This document shows, one piece after another, positions 47,981-57,507 of a stretch of DNA of 64,000 nucleotides; within the stretch, counting starts at the first letter, position 1; the number at the start of each line of letters is the position of its first letter. The position numbers were made by a program, and so were the translations under genes. The stretch covers positions 5,821,355-5,885,354 of the forward strand of contig JAGTTD010000005.1 in the NCBI GenBank assembly GCA_018398585.1. The letters run 5' to 3'. Source of the stretch: Simmondsia chinensis (lineage: Eukaryota; Streptophyta; Magnoliopsida; Caryophyllales; Simmondsiaceae). The notes beneath the pieces are model-generated. The model was given only the letters and a program-made list of their open reading frames with translations, did not search any database and was not told the origin of the DNA.

Positions 47981-47981
<1 letters not shown>
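26473..47981 (-). CDS. PSD: phosphatidylserine decarboxylase, C2/EF-hand type (PSD2/PSD3-like)
   Basis: The enzyme decarboxylates phosphatidylserine to phosphatidylethanolamine on endomembranes. Twenty-one exons give 639 residues, all phases closing: 47981-47769, 46940-46861, 42993-42969, 40439-40380, 39564-39496, 38608-38522, 38450-38400, 37302-37219, 37120-37029, 36756-36601, 36483-36399, 35821-35710, 34323-34223, 33298-33251, 33074-32928, 31780-31685, 31572-31498, 31383-31291, 27528-27442, 27342-27292, 26580-26473. The start MGHGSS fits N-myristoylation. A C2 domain spans about 57-175, EF-hands are DYNEDGNLSFAE (196) and DINGDGVVSMDE (232), then CPVCGE (261). The catalytic core has FNEFFIRELKPG, AADCRLMAF (Asp452), DYHRFHLPVSG (His505/508) and FGGST with Ser596 as pyruvoyl precursor. 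Intron 13 has a GC donor. Introns are bloated by transposons, but the frame is intact. Confidence 0.94.
27700..28196 (+). repeat. gypsy 5' LTR
   Basis: 497 bp with 8-bp inverted termini TGATGCAG/CTGCATCA. It contains TATTTAAAGGGAGGG near 27995 as a possible promoter box. Its first 205 bp are repeated at 29841-30045 with a low number of differences. Confidence 0.85.
28230..29760 (+). pseudogene. gypsy gag-pol remnants
   Basis: A retropepsin segment is readable: VCRLVIDSGSCEKAISEEAV with the DSG active-site triad (about 28758-28815), then CLVNFSIGAKYWDAVWCDVV and HLLLGRPWQFDRGTTHDGR after an in-frame stop at 28884. Around 29440-29490 WRVCVDDKSINRVTV marks the start of the reverse transcriptase fingers. 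Everything beyond (RT palm, RNase H, integrase) is missing. Typical of a plant Ty3/gypsy, probably chromovirus-like, polyprotein. Confidence 0.8.
29841..30045 (+). repeat. gypsy 3' LTR, truncated
   Basis: Begins TGATGCAGCCCCGCC like the 5' LTR and matches it until GGATTGCTAGATG, where homology stops. About 290 bp of the LTR are missing, so no target duplication can be read. Confidence 0.85.
38925..39085. repeat. short tandem/direct repeats in decarboxylase intron 5
   Basis: GAAGGACACAGAATTCAAAC followed by TCTCTATTCTG occurs in two full and one or two partial copies between 38950 and 39055. GCGTTAGCATCTAAGA plus a CTGAATTAAA end flanks both sides (38917 and 39055), so the block looks like a local duplication. 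No coding content. Confidence 0.75.
40190..40270 (-). mobile_element. SINE 3' fragment (Au/TS-like)
   Basis: On the minus strand it reads GGGGTAAGGCTGCATACATT, CCTCCCAGACC, TGCAGGAGCCC and then an A/T-rich end, the same order of boxes as the SINEs at 13641 and 15233. It is in decarboxylase intron 4, sense to the gene. Confidence 0.7.
40971..42071. mobile_element. TIR element, about 1.1 kb, non-autonomous
   Basis: The left end reads GGTTATCAAAATTGCGATCC; the right end, reverse complemented, reads GGTTGTCAGAATCGGGATTC. Both continue into GTAGGATCG-type words. Subterminal copies of GATCCTACCGA/GATCGTAGGATC are dense on the left to 41135 and on the right from 41990. The core has C-rich sequence with three CCCTAAC telomere-like units at 41255-41275 but no protein. 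The ends and subterminal motifs fit a DNA transposon; no target duplication was seen, so the superfamily is open. Confidence 0.6.
42072..42145 (-). mobile_element. SINE fragment with poly(G) expansion
   Basis: On the minus strand AGATAGCACCTTGAGAGGGT, AAGGCTGTGTACATCTCATC and a run of about 19 C lead to an A run. The order matches the Au/TS SINE body, in which the CCTCCCCAGACCCC box appears to have expanded into the homopolymer (plus strand G run at 42083-42101). Confidence 0.5.
43072..43076. repeat. 5-bp target duplication, left copy
   Basis: GATTT here matches GATTT at 44950-44954, directly outside the two termini of the inverted-LTR element. Confidence 0.75.
43077..43405 (+). repeat. left LTR of the inverted-LTR element
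   Basis: 329 bp, TGATGCA to TACATCA, with CTATAAATAGAGC (TATA box) at about 43317 and the initiator-Met type primer-binding site from 43408. Confidence 0.82.
44203..44637 (+). CDS. Glu/Lys-rich ORF inside the inverted-LTR element
   Basis: A 144-codon frame of unknown function. Its first part (HDYDVSRLKGKLYVLPLNKP) has no recognised family. The second part is a Glu/Lys-rich, probably coiled-coil segment bounded by two copies of TIYCLLPELP, so an internal duplication created it. It could be a remnant of an element gene or captured host sequence. There is no gag, protease or RT motif. Confidence 0.3.
   Translation: MVEISLESGFLHDYDVSRLKGKLYVLPLNKPRVLLRAYRDTTAPTSSLVPTYELPYDPDTIYCLLPELPSSKEVQGTKSKIEDKEEEDEAKEEKEKEENEVKEEEEEMKHEVKEEENDPNTIYCLLPELPPRSATVILDGFTSL
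44807..44949 (-). repeat. right, inverted LTR segment with primer site
   Basis: On the minus strand 44949-44855 is about 92 percent identical to the first 95 bp of the left LTR. It then diverges into GGGATGGAACCTCATTTGGC, followed by TGTAACAATGGTATCAGAGCC. About 200 bp of the left LTR are absent from it. Confidence 0.8.
44950..44954. repeat. 5-bp target duplication, right copy
   Basis: GATTT, matching 43072-43076. Confidence 0.75.
45865..45972 (-). mobile_element. tRNA-derived SINE copy
   Basis: On the minus strand GCCAATGAGGCCTTTGTCTA, the A-box-like GTCTAGTGATAAGA and the B-box-like GGCTACGAGTTCATATTTC precede ATCCTCACTTATCTGCCC and an AAAAAAATAATAG end. Same family as 7088-7196. It lies in decarboxylase intron 2. 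Confidence 0.6.
47170..47816 (-). repeat. tandem triplication of the exon 1 / intron 1 junction of the decarboxylase gene
   Basis: Three related units of about 180-240 bp lie in tandem (about 47170-47397, 47398-47640, 47641-47816). Each contains the exon 1 tail: intact VDDFAGIALLTLIS, second copy DDFAGVVLLTLIS, third copy DFTGIGLL. Each then has the donor region, a GA-rich stretch, and the shared words GTACAAACAAG and AGAAAATTACCTAAAT. The exonic donor GT is kept in the first and third copies, but in the second it reads CTCATCTCTATTCG (GT changed to AT). The copies sit in intron 1 with no acceptor before them, so they are not alternative exons. Confidence 0.8.

Positions 47982-47983
<2 letters not shown>

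Positions 47984-48012
<29 letters not shown>
47984..48012. repeat. (GA)n microsatellite in the decarboxylase 5' leader
   Basis: About fourteen CT (plus strand) repeats end three bases before the start codon at 47981. An in-frame upstream ATG at 48149 would translate through the repeat as RERERE to give 56 extra residues. The MGHGSS start is preferred because it restores the family N-terminus. Confidence 0.85.
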
Positions 48013-48014
<2 letters not shown>

Positions 48015-48179
48015 AAGAGGAGTGGTGCTGGTGAATGAATCAAAGGAGAATATGTGAGTGGCGGTTGAGTTTTGACGTGCTAATTGGGATTTGGAACCTC
48101 TCTTTGCATTCTTGGGACACGGTTGACTCTTTGTTCTATTTCGTTTCACTAGTGGAATTCGTTTCGGGTCTTTTTCTTG

Positions 48180-49455
48180 CGGTTAGGATATTCACATTTA
48201 ATAAACGTCTTTAAAAATTATGAGAAAAATCTTAATTTTTAATTTTAAAAAATTTATTAATTTTATCTTTAATAATGATAACATTATTTTCATCTACAAA
48301 GTTGATATGACAATTATTTTTTAGTAAGTGCTAAAAAAAACTATTTTTTTAGTAATACTATAGTTAAATGATAAAAGTAACATTTAATATCTTTATCATT
48401 ACTTTATAAGTACAAAATTTAAGATTTTATATTGTATAAAAACTATCTATTTTTACTTAATTTATTTAAAAATATAGTTATTAAAAGGTATTTTGGTCAA
48501 TTTATTTTAGCATTAATGAAAGGTAGTTGCCGCGTCAACTTTGTTCACGAAAACTGATGTTATCATGCCGAGAGGTGTCTTTTTATTCATACGACAAAAA
48601 CTTTGATGCCTTCTATATAATTCAAAAAAGGCAATGTCGTTTTTATTATTTTCAAAAATGTCGAATATTAAAATATAAATAACTTTTTTTTCTCTCTCTA
48701 TTGGATTAGGTAGTCTTATTATCATATTAAAATTATTAATGTTACGATCATTTAATAAAAATTTAAAAGTTATTATTTATTATAATTATTTTATTATTTT
48801 AATAATAACATTTTTTACACTAATAATAATAATATTTTTTGGATTATCTTAGTAATTAGTAAATAAATTTGGATAAATTATACCTTAATATTTTGAAGTT
48901 TAATAAATTAATATTTAGTCAGCAGATTTTATTAAAAAATGTTTTTAATCTACGGTTCAGTAAGATAATAATAATAATCTTTACTTCAAAGTTTTCGAGT
49001 TTTTTTTTCTTCTTTTTCATCGTAATTAAACTCAATGTTTTAACTTATTATTATATCCAGAGGCATTGTTTAATTAAACGTATTGTGTCTTTTTTATAAA
49101 TTTCATGAATGATATATGGTTGATTGGCTAAAATATTATTTTAACGTATTAAGTAGACTAAAAATTTATTTTACAAAATTTTATAAACTATAAAATTAAT
49201 TCACTAAATCTCGATGCATTAAAAGTGTAATTTATCCTCTAATTTTTTTCCTTTTTTGGGTATATTTTAAGTTTGAAACTTATCAATTCTTTTTTTTCCA
49301 ATTGTTATTTATCATAAGGGATTTTTGTAATCCCTTTATCAGTATAAAGAAATATTATGTGTTTTATAGAAAGATAAGAATTATGAATGATGAAATTATA
49401 TTTGGTACACCTGTGAATTATAGTTTTTTTTTTTGTCAAAAAGCAAGCATTTACA

Positions 49456-49500
<45 letters not shown>

Positions 49501-49645
49501 AAAAGTAATCATTTATATTTACTCATTCTCAAGAGTCAGCAGACTCATCCCCTATTTATAAGTATTTATACTATACTCCTATCCTCTAATTGCAAAAAAT
49601 TAAGATGAGACCAAATTATTATCTTAATCTCCCAAATTACTCTCT
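48180..49645. other. AT-rich intergenic DNA
   Basis: Promoter side of the decarboxylase gene (just right of 48150), then low-complexity AT-rich sequence with a (TA)n microsatellite at about 49461-49497. No gene or mobile element was recognised. Confidence 0.5.
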
Positions 49646-49649
49646 CTTA

Positions 49650-50125
49650 TGTGAGCTCTATATCCAAAACCTTCTAAAATTCCTCTCTTTCCAAATAGTG
49701 TAAACCGTGGCTGATAGCATTATTTTCCTAATTTTGCTCAATGCCCGCCGATTTTTAATTGTAAACTTGAACCAATTTAATTCCATCTCTAGCAACGTGC
49801 AAAATTGGATCCCACTCCATGTACATAAATGCTTCCAGACTCGTTTCATCCATGAACACGAAAAGAACAAATGGTCTCCGTTTTCTTGCTAAGATGGCAT
49901 AAAAAGCACATACTAACCCAACTGAAGCTTTTCGTCTGTAATTTGTCATCTGTTGGCAATATTTTCCTAGCCGCCATCTATAGAATGAAATTATGCTTGG
50001 GATATCCTAAACAGTCCCAAATTGTGGGCCCCCAATGACTAATTTCTTTTCTTTCCCTAACAAGATCATAAGCCTTCTTCATAATCACCTTCCCTTGCAC
50101 ATCAATCCCTTTGATTCGGTACACT
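49650..50125 (-). pseudogene. LINE ORF2 C-terminal remnant (zf-RVT region)
   Basis: On the minus strand the frame reads VQGKVIMKKAYDLVRE, HWGPTIWDCLGYPKHNFILW, KILPTDDKLQ and, after stops, GDHLFFSCSWMKRVWKHLC. This is the post-reverse-transcriptase zinc-binding segment of plant L1-type LINE ORF2 (FILWLA..L.T.DRL, then EHLFF.C....VW). Several stops and lost cysteines show decay. Nothing of RT or endonuclease remains nearby. Confidence 0.75.
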
Positions 50126-50554
50126 GCATAAGAAATAAGTTATAGTAATTTTAATTATATTTGTAATGTAAAAGTATTAAGTCATAAGGAGTGTTAAATT
50201 ATAACTTTATAAAACAATTATTCTATAATTATTATAAGAGTAATTATTTTTATATGTTATAAATATGATTAAAATTCAATATTTTATTTTTATATGGGGG
50301 TAAGTTATAATTTATATATTTATTATTTAATAAAGTTAAATTTATGTTTCCTCTTCAAGTGCTTTTCCTAAATGCGCTTTTCAAATTAAAAATAAAAGAA
50401 TAAAAAAAAACCCCTCTCAATCAATCTCAAAGAGTTGATTTTGGAAAAAAGAAAAAATATTTTACCACTCGCTTAAATATAACGTCGGGTTCCAAAATTT
50501 TAATAAAATGGTACTAGTATGTTATCTCGTCATGCAAGAAAGATCTCTACATTT

Positions 50555-50559
50555 TAAAT
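50555..50559. repeat. 5-bp target duplication of the copia element, left
   Basis: TAAAT, identical to 54507-54511 on the other side of the element. Confidence 0.9.
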
Positions 50560-50905
50560 TGTTGAAAATAGTATAATTTTGCTTTTGTTATACTTATATT
50601 CATGTATTTACTTGTATTCTACACATTTACTAGGGTAGGTATTTATTTTATTTTCCCATTTATTTGGCTTGGGTAACCGGCCAGCTCTAAAGAGAGGGAG
50701 AGGGAGAGTTTTTTGTTCTTTGTGTTTATTTCTTTCATTTTTTGCTTTTACTCATGTAATTAACTAGCCTAGGATTCCTTTGCAAGTGTTAGGTTAGACT
50801 TTTCCCTTTCCCATAGGTTTTGTATAAATTGGAGATCTTGTTAATGAGAAAAGTATCCAATTCTCATCATATTATTTCTTGTAGTTCCATTTTTTGTTTT
50901 CTTCA
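50560..50905 (+). repeat. copia 5' LTR
   Basis: 346 bp, TGTTGAAAATAG to GTTTTCTTCA, followed directly by the initiator-Met primer site. It contains TTGTATAAATTGG as a likely TATA region (about 50819). Confidence 0.95.
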
Positions 50906-51044
50906 TGGTATCAGAGCAGGTTTGAATCGGGATCATCAAGCTTTTGTTTTTTTTTTTTTTCCTTCTTCCAGCCGTGCACTCCATTTGTGAGTCTTCTCCT
51001 TATTCTCTTGTTTTTTACTTGTGTTTTTTCGTGTTTAATTCATA

Positions 51045-51203
51045 ATGACGAAAGAAAATACTAATCAAATTGTTGCACCTGGTGTTGACTCAAGGGGCGT
51101 TCCTGATGTGAACTCACTCTTTTACTTACACCCCTCAGATAATCCAGGTCTCGTTTTTGTTCAAGACGTTTTAACGGGACCTAATTTTCCCGGGGGCAAC
51201 TAG
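51045..51203 (+). pseudogene. copia gag N-terminal stub
   Basis: ATG 51045 opens MTKENTNQIVAPGV and continues through SLFYLHPSDNPGLVFVQDVL, the conserved start of plant copia gag (LHPSDNPG..LV...L.G.NY..W). It stops at TAG 51201 at the position where the family has a Trp codon (GGN-W). Homology is lost within about 15 bp, and pre-integrase sequence follows in another frame, so nearly all of gag and the protease are deleted. Confidence 0.8.
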
Positions 51204-51215
51204 AGATATAAATTG

Positions 51216-54155
51216 TGCATTGACATTTTTCAAAAATTTGTGTGTAATACAGGACCTGCCATCGAGGAAGCTGATTGGAGCGGGTAAAGAACGAGATGGG
51301 CTATACATGATGGAGTGCACTGTCATTCCGAAGTCCGCTCAAGTCGTTGATAGTACTAATAAAGGATTTTTGTGGCATCGTCGATTGGGTCATGTTCCGT
51401 TTAACAAATTGTCTAATTTTTCGGGCTTGGACATTGGTGTCGTTTTGGATAATGTTTGTGACTCGTGTCATCGAGCTAAACAAACTCGGTTGCCTTTTCC
51501 TATTTCCGTTAGTAAATCCGTTGCTTGTTTTGATTTGCTTCATGTTGATATTTGGGGCCCATACCGTGCGTTGTCAATGACAGGAGCTCGTTTTTTTCTC
51601 ACTATCATTGATGATCTTAGTAGGTGTACTTGGGTGTATTTGATGCGTGACAAGTCTCAGTCACATAAAATCCTCATGGATTTTTGTGAAATGGTACAAA
51701 CTCAGTACAGTTCGCAGATTAAACAAATTCGTAGTGATAATGGAGCAGAATTCCTTTTTGGGCCGTTACTTAACTTTTATGCAGGAAAGGGCATACAAGT
51801 GCAAAATTCTTGCAATGATACACCCCAACAAAATGGGGTAGTGGAGAGAAAGCATCGTCATCTCCTTGAAGTGGCCCGAGCCCTTAGGTTTGAAGCGGGT
51901 CTTCCTATTCAATTTTGGGGAGAATGCGTGTTGACGGCAGCCTATCTTATCAATCTCATGCCTACAACTCGTCTACAAAACAAGAGCCCATATGAAGTAC
52001 TACTTGGTAAAATTCCTTCATATACACATTTACGCGTTTTTGGCTCGTTATGCTACGTTCATAATAAGGATCGTAGTAAAGATAAGTTCGGAAGTAGAGC
52101 AATTCGTGGTGTTTTTCTTGGTTACCCTCATGGCAAAAAGGGGTACAAGGTCTATGACTTAGACAATAAAAGGATTGTAATCTCACGTGATGTAGTTTTT
52201 CACGAAGATAGATTTCCATATGTTGAAGAAGGGAAGAACAACAGCTCAAATAATGATGTTTTTGATTTAATTCATTATGTCGACGAAGAGAGTTTGATAC
52301 AAACACGAGAAACAAGGGCCTTAGGGGATCTCGCAGCACCGTCAAATGACGGTGCTGCAGTGACTGACCGAACAGTGTTCGGTCAGCACAATGAGGGGGA
52401 GGAAGCTGCGGGTCAAGGAGGGAGACCGATTCGTGTCCGTACCATGCCTACAAAATATCGAGATTATGTGGTTGATGTTCCTCCTTCGATAGCCCATCCT
52501 CGTGATACTCCTTCATCGGCTAACTCAGGTATGGTGTATCCTATATCAAATTATGTTTCTAATGCACGATTTACTAACTCGCATTCTAATTTGCTACAAG
52601 CCATCACATCTTGTGATGAGCCTAAGAATTTTGCACAGGCAGTCGAGTCGCCTTATTGGAGGGAAGCTATGGAGAAAGAGATTTCGGCAGTAGAACAAAA
52701 CAAGACTTGGACACTAGAAGAGTTGCCCCCGGGAAAACGAGCGGTAGACTCGAAATGGGTCTATAAAGTCAAATACAAGGCTGATGGAAGTATTGAAAGG
52801 TATAAGGCAAGGCTCGTTGCCAAAGGTTATACCCAGGTTGAAGGCATTGATTATCATGATACCTTTGCTCCCGTTGCTAAATTGGTTACCGTTCGTTGTG
52901 TTCTTGCAGTTGCGGCAGCTAGAAATTGGATAATGCATCAATTGGATGTGAATAATGCCTTTCTTCATGGTGACCTCGATGAGGAGGTCTACATGAAATT
53001 GCCACAGGTTTTTGAAAAACAACATGCCGGTAAAGTTTGTCGTTTGCGAAAATCGTTTTATGGTTTAAAACAGGCCTCACGTAATTGGAATCAGAAATTC
53101 ACAAATTCGCTTGTTGAAATGGCTTTTGTCCAGTCTAAGTCTGATTATTCTCTTTTCACTTATAACAAGGCGGCTGTGTATACTGCTATCCTAGTGTATG
53201 TTGACGATGTTGTTATTACCGGGAACAATCTGAGTCATATTGAAGAAGTAAAGTCAAAGCTTAATGTTCAGTTTGGCATTAAAAATTTAGGAGCAGTCAA
53301 GTATTTCCTCGGGGTAGAGGTGGCTCGCTCTCAAAAGGGGTTAATTTTGAGTCAACGAAAGTATGCACTTGATATCTAAGTGAAACCGGGATAATAGGTG
53401 GGAAACCAGTTGCCACACCGATTGTTCAAAATCACCGTTTGAGTGATGAAGAAGGGGAATTAGTTAAGGATCCGGGCCAATATAGGAGACTTGTAGGAAG
53501 ACTTCTATATCTCACCATTACTCGTCCCGACATTTGTTATGCAGTTAGCATACTTAGTCAGTTTGTCCACAATCCTAGAGTTCCACATCTTGAAGCCGCT
53601 TTCCGATTACTTCGATATATCAAGGGGACACCGGGTCAAGGGATTTTCCTTCCACATGATTCTGATTTTAACATTCGTGCATATTGTGATGTTGATTGGG
53701 CAGGTTGTCCTACTAGCAGACGTTCCACTACAGGATTCGTTGTTTTCTTGGGAGGAGCTCCCATATCGTGGCGTTCTAAGAAGCAGTCAGTTGTCTCTCG
53801 TTCCTCTGCTGAAGCAGAATACCGTGCAATGGCCACTGTGACAAGCGAGTTAGTTTGGTTGAAACGATTATTAGTGGATCTTGCAGTTGATGTTCAAAAG
53901 CCCGCAATTTTATTCTGTGACAACCAAGCGGCACTTCACATAGCCTCGAACCCGGTTTTTCACGAAAGAACCAAGCATATAGAGATCGACTGTCATTTTG
54001 TTCGAGAGAAGTTGTTGGCCAAAGAAATCTCGACCTCTTTCGTGCGTACATCAGGACAAGTGGCTGATATATTTACTAAAGGGCTTTCTTCACCGTCATT
54101 TTCTTCTTTCCTTTGCAAGTTGGGCATTGTAAATTTACATGCTCCAACTTGAGGG
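51216..54155 (+). pseudogene. copia pol: integrase, reverse transcriptase, RNase H
   Basis: The first part (to TAA 53377-53379) starts in pre-integrase NLCVIQDLPSRKLIGAGKE. It carries the integrase zinc motif (HRRLGHVPFNKL, CDSCHRAKQ), then the catalytic core (DLLHVDIWGPY, IRSDNGAEF, NGVVERKHRHLLE) and RT (TWTLEELPPGKRAVDSKWVY, KARLVAKGYTQ, QLDVNNAFLHGDL, LVYVDDVVITGNN). A single-base deletion at about 53377 breaks the frame within YALDI(L)SETG. The other frame then continues through RRLVGRLLYLTITRPDICYA and RNase H (AYCDVDWAGC, SRSSAEAEYRAMA, LFCDNQAALHIA, ERTKHIEIDCHFVREK, QVADIFTKGL) to TGA at 54153. Otherwise all catalytic residues are present. Confidence 0.93.
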
Positions 54156-54159
54156 GGAG

Positions 54160-54506
54160 TGTTGAAAATAGTATAATTTTGCTTTTGTTATACTTATATT
54201 TATGTATTTACTTGTATTCTACACATTTACTAGGGTAGGTATTTATTTTATTTTCCCATTTATTTGGCTTGGGTAACCGGCCAGCTCTAAAGAGAGGGAG
54301 AGGGAGAGTTTTTTTGTTCTTTGTGTTTATTTCTTTCATTTTTTGCTTTTACTCATGTAATTAACTAGCCTAGGATTCCTTTGCAAGTGTTAGGTTAGAC
54401 TTTTCCCTTTCCCATAGGTTTTGTATAAATTGGAGATCTTGTTAATGAGAAAAGTATCCAATTCTCATCATATTATTTCTTGTAGTTCTATTTTTTGTTT
54501 TCTTCA
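54160..54506 (+). repeat. copia 3' LTR
   Basis: 347 bp; differs from the 5' LTR by C/T near the start, C/T near the end and one added T in a T run. Flanked on the left by the polypurine tract and on the right by the TAAAT duplication. Confidence 0.95.
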
Positions 54507-54839
54507 TAAATAACTCAAAATCATGTTATGTTTGTTCTTTAGGAAGAGTAGTGATTTGGTGTGATTAACAGCTCTGGTGGATTTCGGTTCACTCGAGCAG
54601 TAGAGGATCGTTCCTAGTTGTTGGTTTGCAATGGCTAAGGTGGTCACATGATTATTTGGTCAGTGTGCTTATTCATTGTATTGGAGTTCTGTATGAGATA
54701 GGGTTCGCAAGAAAGAGTTGAACTCAAACTCCAGCTACACGCCCGACTTGATATTTCTTAGCCTAGGAGGAGTAGGAAGTTTGAACGGTTATTTCTTCAA
54801 AGAGGTTATTGTAAAAGATGATGGGAGGAGGAGGCGTGT

Positions 54840-55090
54840 GATGGCTTACCTTGGATGAGGCTTGCCGTGAAAAGAGAAAGAGGGGGTATTAGGGGGGGTG
54901 AGGAGAGAAGTGGTTGAGGAGGTCCAGAATGAGAAGTACTTCCCCCTATATATAGAGCTTTGGTCGTCTGGGGCGGCCCTTGTCTCGAGACCCGTCTGGG
55001 GGAGCCCATCATCTGGGGCGCCTCGGACATTTGGGGCGCCCAGTGTTTGGCTCATCGGGCGAGTAAGTACCGGGTCAGTATTATAAATAG
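54840..55090. repeat. GC-rich block with TGGGGCGCC words
   Basis: TCTGGGGCGGCCC, ATCTGGGGCGCCTCGGACA, and ATTTGGGGCGCCCAGTG recur within 100 bp (54965-55045), after a TATATATAGAGC TATA-like box at 54950. Palindromic words next to a TATA box recall the LTR at 16046-16505, so this may be part of another LTR, but no boundaries were found. Confidence 0.4.
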
Positions 55091-55965
55091 CTGTCTGACG
55101 AACTTCAAAATCTTTTGGATTAAAACTTTTGAAGGTCTTGTATTCAACCCACACTTACCGCATTCTTATACCTTTTTTCTCTTTGTGTCTGCTCTTGTTT
55201 TGAGTAATATATCTATGCTTGCCATTTGGCGAAAAAAAAGAGCAGTGATTTGGTTGCAATTTTAAATTATATTATACAATATGCTTTTAAAAACCGTCAT
55301 ATGTCACAGGTAATTTGGGTAGTAAAACTTGCATTTGCTTATATACTCAATTCATACAGAAGACTCATAAAGAAGTAATATTGTTAGTGCTACTCATTTT
55401 GCTCGTTTGTGTGACAGCCATTTCCCCGTAACACCTTAGAAAGGCTAGAATTAAAGAGGGAAGAATTTAAATATCGCACATACAATATAGATATCTTTCT
55501 TATAAGTATTTTCGTCATTTATCATCAAAGGAATATTACATTTTATTATCAAACAAGAATTAAATTGTCTTTCTCACGACAAAAACATACATATATATAT
55601 ATATGTGTACATGGGAAGTTATCACTAAAGTACCTTGAGGTTTGAGTATTTATCGCCTAAGTACTCTGATATTTCAACATATAAAATGGGGTACCCTAAG
55701 GTTTGAATATTTTTTCACTTAGGTACCTTACGATAGAATTCGATAATTTTTTTAAGAATTTGATTAATTCTATACAAAAATTGTTAATATAATATATGAA
55801 TACGATAATATATATAAGCTAGTACTAATATTTTCATTAAAAAATCAACAAATTATGATAAAATATTCATCGAAAGTTGAAGTATACCACCTAAAAATTA
55901 CCATATTACGTGTCATTTTCTCAACTTTCTACAAAAAATATCAAATTCTAATGAAAATACTTAGG

Positions 55966-56448
55966 GCCTGTTTGGATTGCTGTGAAAAAACTGCTTATTT
56001 TAAAAGCACTTTCTGTAAAAGCACTTCTGTGAGAAGTGTTGTTTTGAAGAAGTAGTTTATGTTTGACTCAACCAGTCAGAAACACTTATTTTATTATTGT
56101 TAGTGTTTTGCTAGTGTTTAAGAAAAATACTTTTTTTGGTCAAATTACCGAAAATGACCAAATTGGTTCGGTAGAGGATTAGAGTTTTGAAAGATGATTA
56201 GGTATAATGTAATTATAATGTTTGATTGGGTATATTTTTGTCCTAAATATTTTAAGTTTTTAATTTTGCTTCTATTTATAATTAGAAGCACTAAATTTCT
56301 ACTTTTCTTCTAAGAAGAAAAATAGCTTCTACTTTTAATAAAAAAAATGGCTTTTTATGTTTGCCAAACACCCACCATATTTCAAAAAATTGCTTTTTCC
56401 AAAAAAAAGCACTTATTTTTCCAAAATAAGCAATCTGAAACCGACCTT
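55966..56448. mobile_element. MITE (hAT-like)
   Basis: The left end GGGCCTGTTTGGATTGCT and the right end, reverse complemented GGTCGGTTTCAGATTGCT, form an imperfect inverted repeat. Both continue into TATTTT and AAAAGCACTT-like words. Plant hAT MITEs commonly begin this way. There is no coding content; no clean 8-bp duplication was read. Confidence 0.6.
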
Positions 56449-57033
56449 TTTTAAAATCATGTTCAATTTTAACATTTTCTAACCAAAATATATCAAAAAT
56501 TTAACATAAGATACGTAATTAATAAAATTTTAAAATATCTAAATAATAAAATATTAAAATATTCAGAACTCATAATGTATAAGCAATAACTTGTCTATGT
56601 ATAATCACTTAATATAGCAAAATATCTTTTACCAAAGTTATATGGGGGCCCCACAAACGCACTATGTCAGTCATTGTCCGACTTCGTACAAGTGGACAGG
56701 ATTTGTCTTTCTAGGTTCAGGGCTAGACCCGGCAAAGCTTCCCCCTGAACAAATTACTTCGTAAATGGGTCGACTTGACCCATATTATAATTGAGCTTAA
56801 TTACTCAAATGAGTTTAATACGTAATCAAACTTAAAACTAATACCAAAAAACTAAATATATTTGCCAAAAAAAAAAAAAAAAATCTAAATTGAAGAATTA
56901 ATAAACAAAAGAAAATTGATTTATTAAACCGCAAAGGGTGTTGCTTTTGTCAAAATATAGAATATTATTATCAGCGTGATAATATAATTTTAGTAAATAG
57001 CCACAAATTTTTATGAAGTGACTCTAATACTAA

Positions 57034-57507
57034 TATTTTGTCACGAACTTAAGTCCTTAGCTTGGATAATTTGAGAAAGGACCAAGAAAAAGAAAGAGAG
57101 TAGAAAATAAGAAGTAGAGATTAAGATAAAAAAATGAGAGAATTTTAGAAGATAAGAGAGAAAGAGACGGTTAAGAAGGAGAGAAAGATGATGTTTTAAT
57201 TCATATATTTTTGGGAAGATTCAAAAACACAACTCTTTACGTGCCTTATATAGAATGGGAAGGGGGGATCAACCGGTTGACAACACGCCTCTAATACAAC
57301 AACTACATTAAATACCTAACACTTGCTTACAAGCAACATCTACCTAATCCTACCTACTACTAAGTGAGAAACCGGTTGGGTTAAGTCACCGGTACAACCC
57401 CCTTCGACTAATCTATTTTACTTAATTTATATTTTACATTGCATATCTTGTACAAATTAATAAAAGCGAAAAAAGACTGATACTCTGACACGGCGCGTGA
57501 CATATTT
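57034..57507 (-). mobile_element. solo LTR with 5-bp target duplications
   Basis: A 464-bp LTR (57039-57502) has termini TGTCACG and CGTGACA and is flanked by TATTT on both sides (57034-57038 and 57503-57507). The TATA box TATATAAGGCACG reads on the minus strand at about 57246, so that is the likely transcription direction. No internal sequence remains, as expected after LTR-LTR recombination. The palindromic TGTCACG termini are frequent in plant Ty3/gypsy elements. Confidence 0.82.

Larger units (their letters stand above)
50560..54506 (+). mobile_element. young Ty1/copia element, gag-protease deleted
   Basis: Complete outer structure: LTRs at 50560-50905 and 54160-54506, primer site TGGTATCAGAGC at 50906, polypurine tract TTGAGGGGGAG ending at 54159, and TAAAT duplications. 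The LTRs differ by only two substitutions and one T insertion, so insertion is recent. The coding region is defective: only about 52 gag codons remain before a stop, the rest of gag and the protease are deleted, and pol has one frameshift. The element must have been copied by enzymes of a relative, or was damaged very recently. Domain order integrase-RT-RNase H is copia; sequence style suggests the Ale/Retrofit lineage (tentative). Confidence 0.95.
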
